From assembly GCA_964490005.1 (NCBI GenBank), contig CAZBBB010000126.1, positions 1 to 7,794 on the forward strand: 7,794 bases of DNA, written 5' to 3'. This DNA is from CAZBBB01 sp964490005. Its GTDB lineage: Bacteria > Planctomycetota > B15-G4. The notes beneath the pieces were generated by a model that was given only the letters and a program-made list of their open reading frames with translations, made no database searches and had not been told where the DNA came from. A program made the position numbers and the translations under genes. Each line of letters opens with the position of its first letter. The stretch's first letter is position 1. Positions 6,549 to 7,794 of the stretch are shown here, piece by piece.

Positions 6549-7454
6549 GTGCCGCCCCGTCCTGCCGCGCTCGCCCTGCCCGCCCTGCTGCTCGGCGCCG
6601 TCGGCATCGCCTGCGCGCCGCTCTTCGTGCGCTGGTCGGAGACGGGCCCCGTCGCGACGGCCTTCTGGCGCATGCTGCTCTCGCTGCCGGTGCTCGGCAC
6701 GTGGTGGGCGCTGTCGGCGCGCCGCAGCGACGCGGCGCATCGCCCGTCGCCGCGCGATCGGCGCGGGCTGGCGGTGGCCGGCCTGTACTTCGCGGCCGAT
6801 CTCGGGCTGTGGCACTGGTCGATCCACTTCACGAGCGTCGCCAACGCGACGCTGCTCGCGAATCTCGCGCCGGTCTTCGTGACGCTCGGCGCGTGGATCG
6901 GGCGCGGGCAGCGCCCCTCGCGCCGTTTCGTCCTCGCGCTCGCGCTGGCCCTGGCGGGCAGCTGGACGCTGCTGGGCGCTGCCGGCGCGCGCGGCGGGAA
7001 CGCGCCGCTCGGCAACGGCCTGGGCGTGCTCACGGCGGTGTTCTACGCCGGCTACATCCTGTCCGTCTCCGATCTGCGCCGGCGCGTGTCGACCGCGGCG
7101 CTCATGACGATCAGCGGCGCGGCGGCGGCGGCCGCGCTGCTCGCGATCGCGCTGCTCTCGGGCGAAGTGCTCGTTCCCGCGAGCGGACGCGGCTGGCTCG
7201 TGCTGGGCGGGCTCGCGCTCGTGAGCCAGGTCGCCGGCCAGAGCCTGATCGCGTGGGCGCTGGCGCACCTCGCCGCCGGCTTCTCGTCGCTGACGCTGCT
7301 GCTGCAGCCGGTCTGCGCGGCGCTGCTCGCGTGGTGGCTGCTGGCCGAACCGCTCGGCGGGCGGCAGGCGCTGGGCGGCGCGATCGTGATCGCCGGCGTG
7401 ATGCTGGCGCGGCTGGGCCGGGTGGCCGCGACGCCCGCCCGCGCCGAGCGCTGA
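6549..7454 (+). CDS. EamA/DMT superfamily transporter
   Basis: A 301-residue inner-membrane protein of the drug/metabolite transporter superfamily, with two EamA repeats (about 10-142 and 155-288) and about ten hydrophobic segments. Typical family stretches are LLLGAVGIACAPLFVRWSE, GPVATAFWRMLLSLP, FTSVANATLLANLAPVFVTL and, in repeat two, the LLLQPVCAALLAWWLLAEPLGG block. Members export amino acids, nucleosides or other metabolites; the substrate cannot be inferred. Start choice: GTG 6549 has AGGCGA ten bases upstream and gives the usual short N-terminus before the first membrane segment. The in-frame GTG at 6513 would add 12 polar residues (313 in total), has no Shine-Dalgarno site, and falls inside the inverted repeat. 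It is read divergently from the peptidase-xylAB operon. Its TGA lies one base from the stop of the convergent ABC ATPase gene, so it sits alone between two minus-strand sugar-use units. Confidence 0.9.
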   Translation: MPPRPAALALPALLLGAVGIACAPLFVRWSETGPVATAFWRMLLSLPVLGTWWALSARRSDAAHRPSPRDRRGLAVAGLYFAADLGLWHWSIHFTSVANATLLANLAPVFVTLGAWIGRGQRPSRRFVLALALALAGSWTLLGAAGARGGNAPLGNGLGVLTAVFYAGYILSVSDLRRRVSTAALMTISGAAAAAALLAIALLSGEVLVPASGRGWLVLGGLALVSQVAGQSLIAWALAHLAAGFSSLTLLLQPVCAALLAWWLLAEPLGGRQALGGAIVIAGVMLARLGRVAATPARAER

Positions 7455-7455
7455 G

Positions 7456-7794
7456 TCAGCCGCCCGCGGCGGCGCTCAGCCCGGCCATCGCACGCAGCAC
7501 GTCCTCGTCGCGCGCGCCGCCCGGCAGTTCCGCGACGAGCCGGCCCGCGCGCAGCACGAGCACGCGCGTCGAGAGCGCGAGCAACTCCTCGAGGTCGGAC
7601 GAGGCCAGCAGGATCGCCGCCCCCGCCGTCGCGCGCTCGACGAGCAACGCGTGGATGGCCGCCTTGGCGCCGACGTCGACGCCGCGCGTCGGCTCGTCGA
7701 CGAGCAGCACGCCCGCCTCCGTGGAAAACCAGCGGGCGAGCACGACCTTCTGCTGGTTGCCGCCCGAGAGCTGCGCGACGGGCGCCTCGAGGTC
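7456..7794 (-). CDS. sugar ABC transporter ATP-binding protein, C-terminal part (RbsA/XylG/AraG-type)
   Basis: The last 112 residues of a gene that enters from the right edge; the reading frame is open to base 7794. They form the end of a nucleotide-binding domain: the ABC signature in LSGGNQQKVVLARWF (9-23), Walker B in VLLVDEPTRGVDVGAK (29-44), then ASSDLEELLALSTRVLVLRAGRLVAEL. NQQK after the signature, DEPTRGVDVGAK, and the lack of a His at the switch position (SSDLEE) are typical of the second domain of duplicated ATPases that import ribose, xylose, arabinose or galactose (CUT2 class). It would energise a membrane permease fed by a periplasmic binding protein; those genes are not in view. 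With xylA and xylB on the same strand about 2.5 kb downstream, xylose is a plausible cargo, but the EamA gene intervenes and residues here do not define the sugar. Confidence 0.92.
   Translation of the reverse strand, partial: DLEAPVAQLSGGNQQKVVLARWFSTEAGVLLVDEPTRGVDVGAKAAIHALLVERATAGAAILLASSDLEELLALSTRVLVLRAGRLVAELPGGARDEDVLRAMAGLSAAAGG

Noticed and set aside
6541..6882. Plus-strand frame starting with ATG at 6541
   Set aside because: It overlaps the EamA gene in another frame and its Arg/Ser/Cys-rich translation has no membrane segments or motif.
3726..7268. A 1180-codon open frame on the minus strand spanning xylA, the peptidase region and part of the EamA gene
   Set aside because: Only its last 412 codons, the xylA part, have protein-like sequence. 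The rest is Arg/Ala/Gly-rich out-of-frame or antisense sequence, a product of the scarcity of stops in very GC-rich DNA.
1..7794. tRNA or rRNA genes, CRISPR arrays, transposase genes, long direct repeats
   Set aside because: Read through on both strands, nothing with these patterns was recognised. Short GC-only repeats occur throughout but follow from base composition.

Overview
The window is a stretch of very GC-rich bacterial chromosome (roughly three quarters G+C by eye) that is almost fully coding. It holds seven protein genes, two of them cut by the window edges. A lipoprotein-type signal peptide on a peptidase and a WcaJ-type initiating sugar phosphotransferase point to a Gram-negative, surface-polysaccharide-making bacterium. 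Strong third-position GC and three genes that appear to start with GTG fit a high-GC lineage. The xylose isomerase is of the short actinobacterial-like class I, but its neighbours do not look actinobacterial. I cannot fix the phylum; a high-GC planctomycete or a similar environmental lineage is a guess.

Left part (positions 1-2190, plus strand): this is the end of a polysaccharide biosynthesis region. It contains the C-terminal two thirds or so of a GT4 glycosyltransferase. A perfect GC hairpin follows directly after its stop. Then comes a complete polyprenyl-phosphate sugar-1-phosphate transferase, the enzyme that loads the first sugar on the lipid carrier. The two could act in succession: the transferase starts the repeat unit and the GT4 enzyme extends it.

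Middle (2227-6472, minus strand): this is a tight operon read in the order M28 peptidase lipoprotein, xylA, xylB. Each junction is a 4-base GTGA overlap, so the three genes are probably translationally coupled. XylA turns D-xylose into D-xylulose, and XylB phosphorylates it to xylulose-5-phosphate for the pentose phosphate pathway. The exported carboxypeptidase Q-like M28 enzyme at the head of a xylose operon is the most unexpected association in the window. The operon ends against the transferase gene, with hairpin-forming sequence in the 36-base gap.

Right part (6549-7794): a divergently read EamA-type (DMT) transporter gene starts near the operon's upstream region. It ends one base before the stop of a minus-strand gene that runs in from the right edge. 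That gene encodes the C-terminal end of a sugar ABC transporter ATPase of the RbsA/XylG/AraG type. It is plausibly the uptake partner of xylAB.

I saw no RNA gene, CRISPR array, insertion sequence or phage gene. I found no clearly new system. The items worth checking are the peptidase-xylAB coupling, the unusual metal-site motif and insertions in XylA, and the small inverted repeat in the divergent promoter region.
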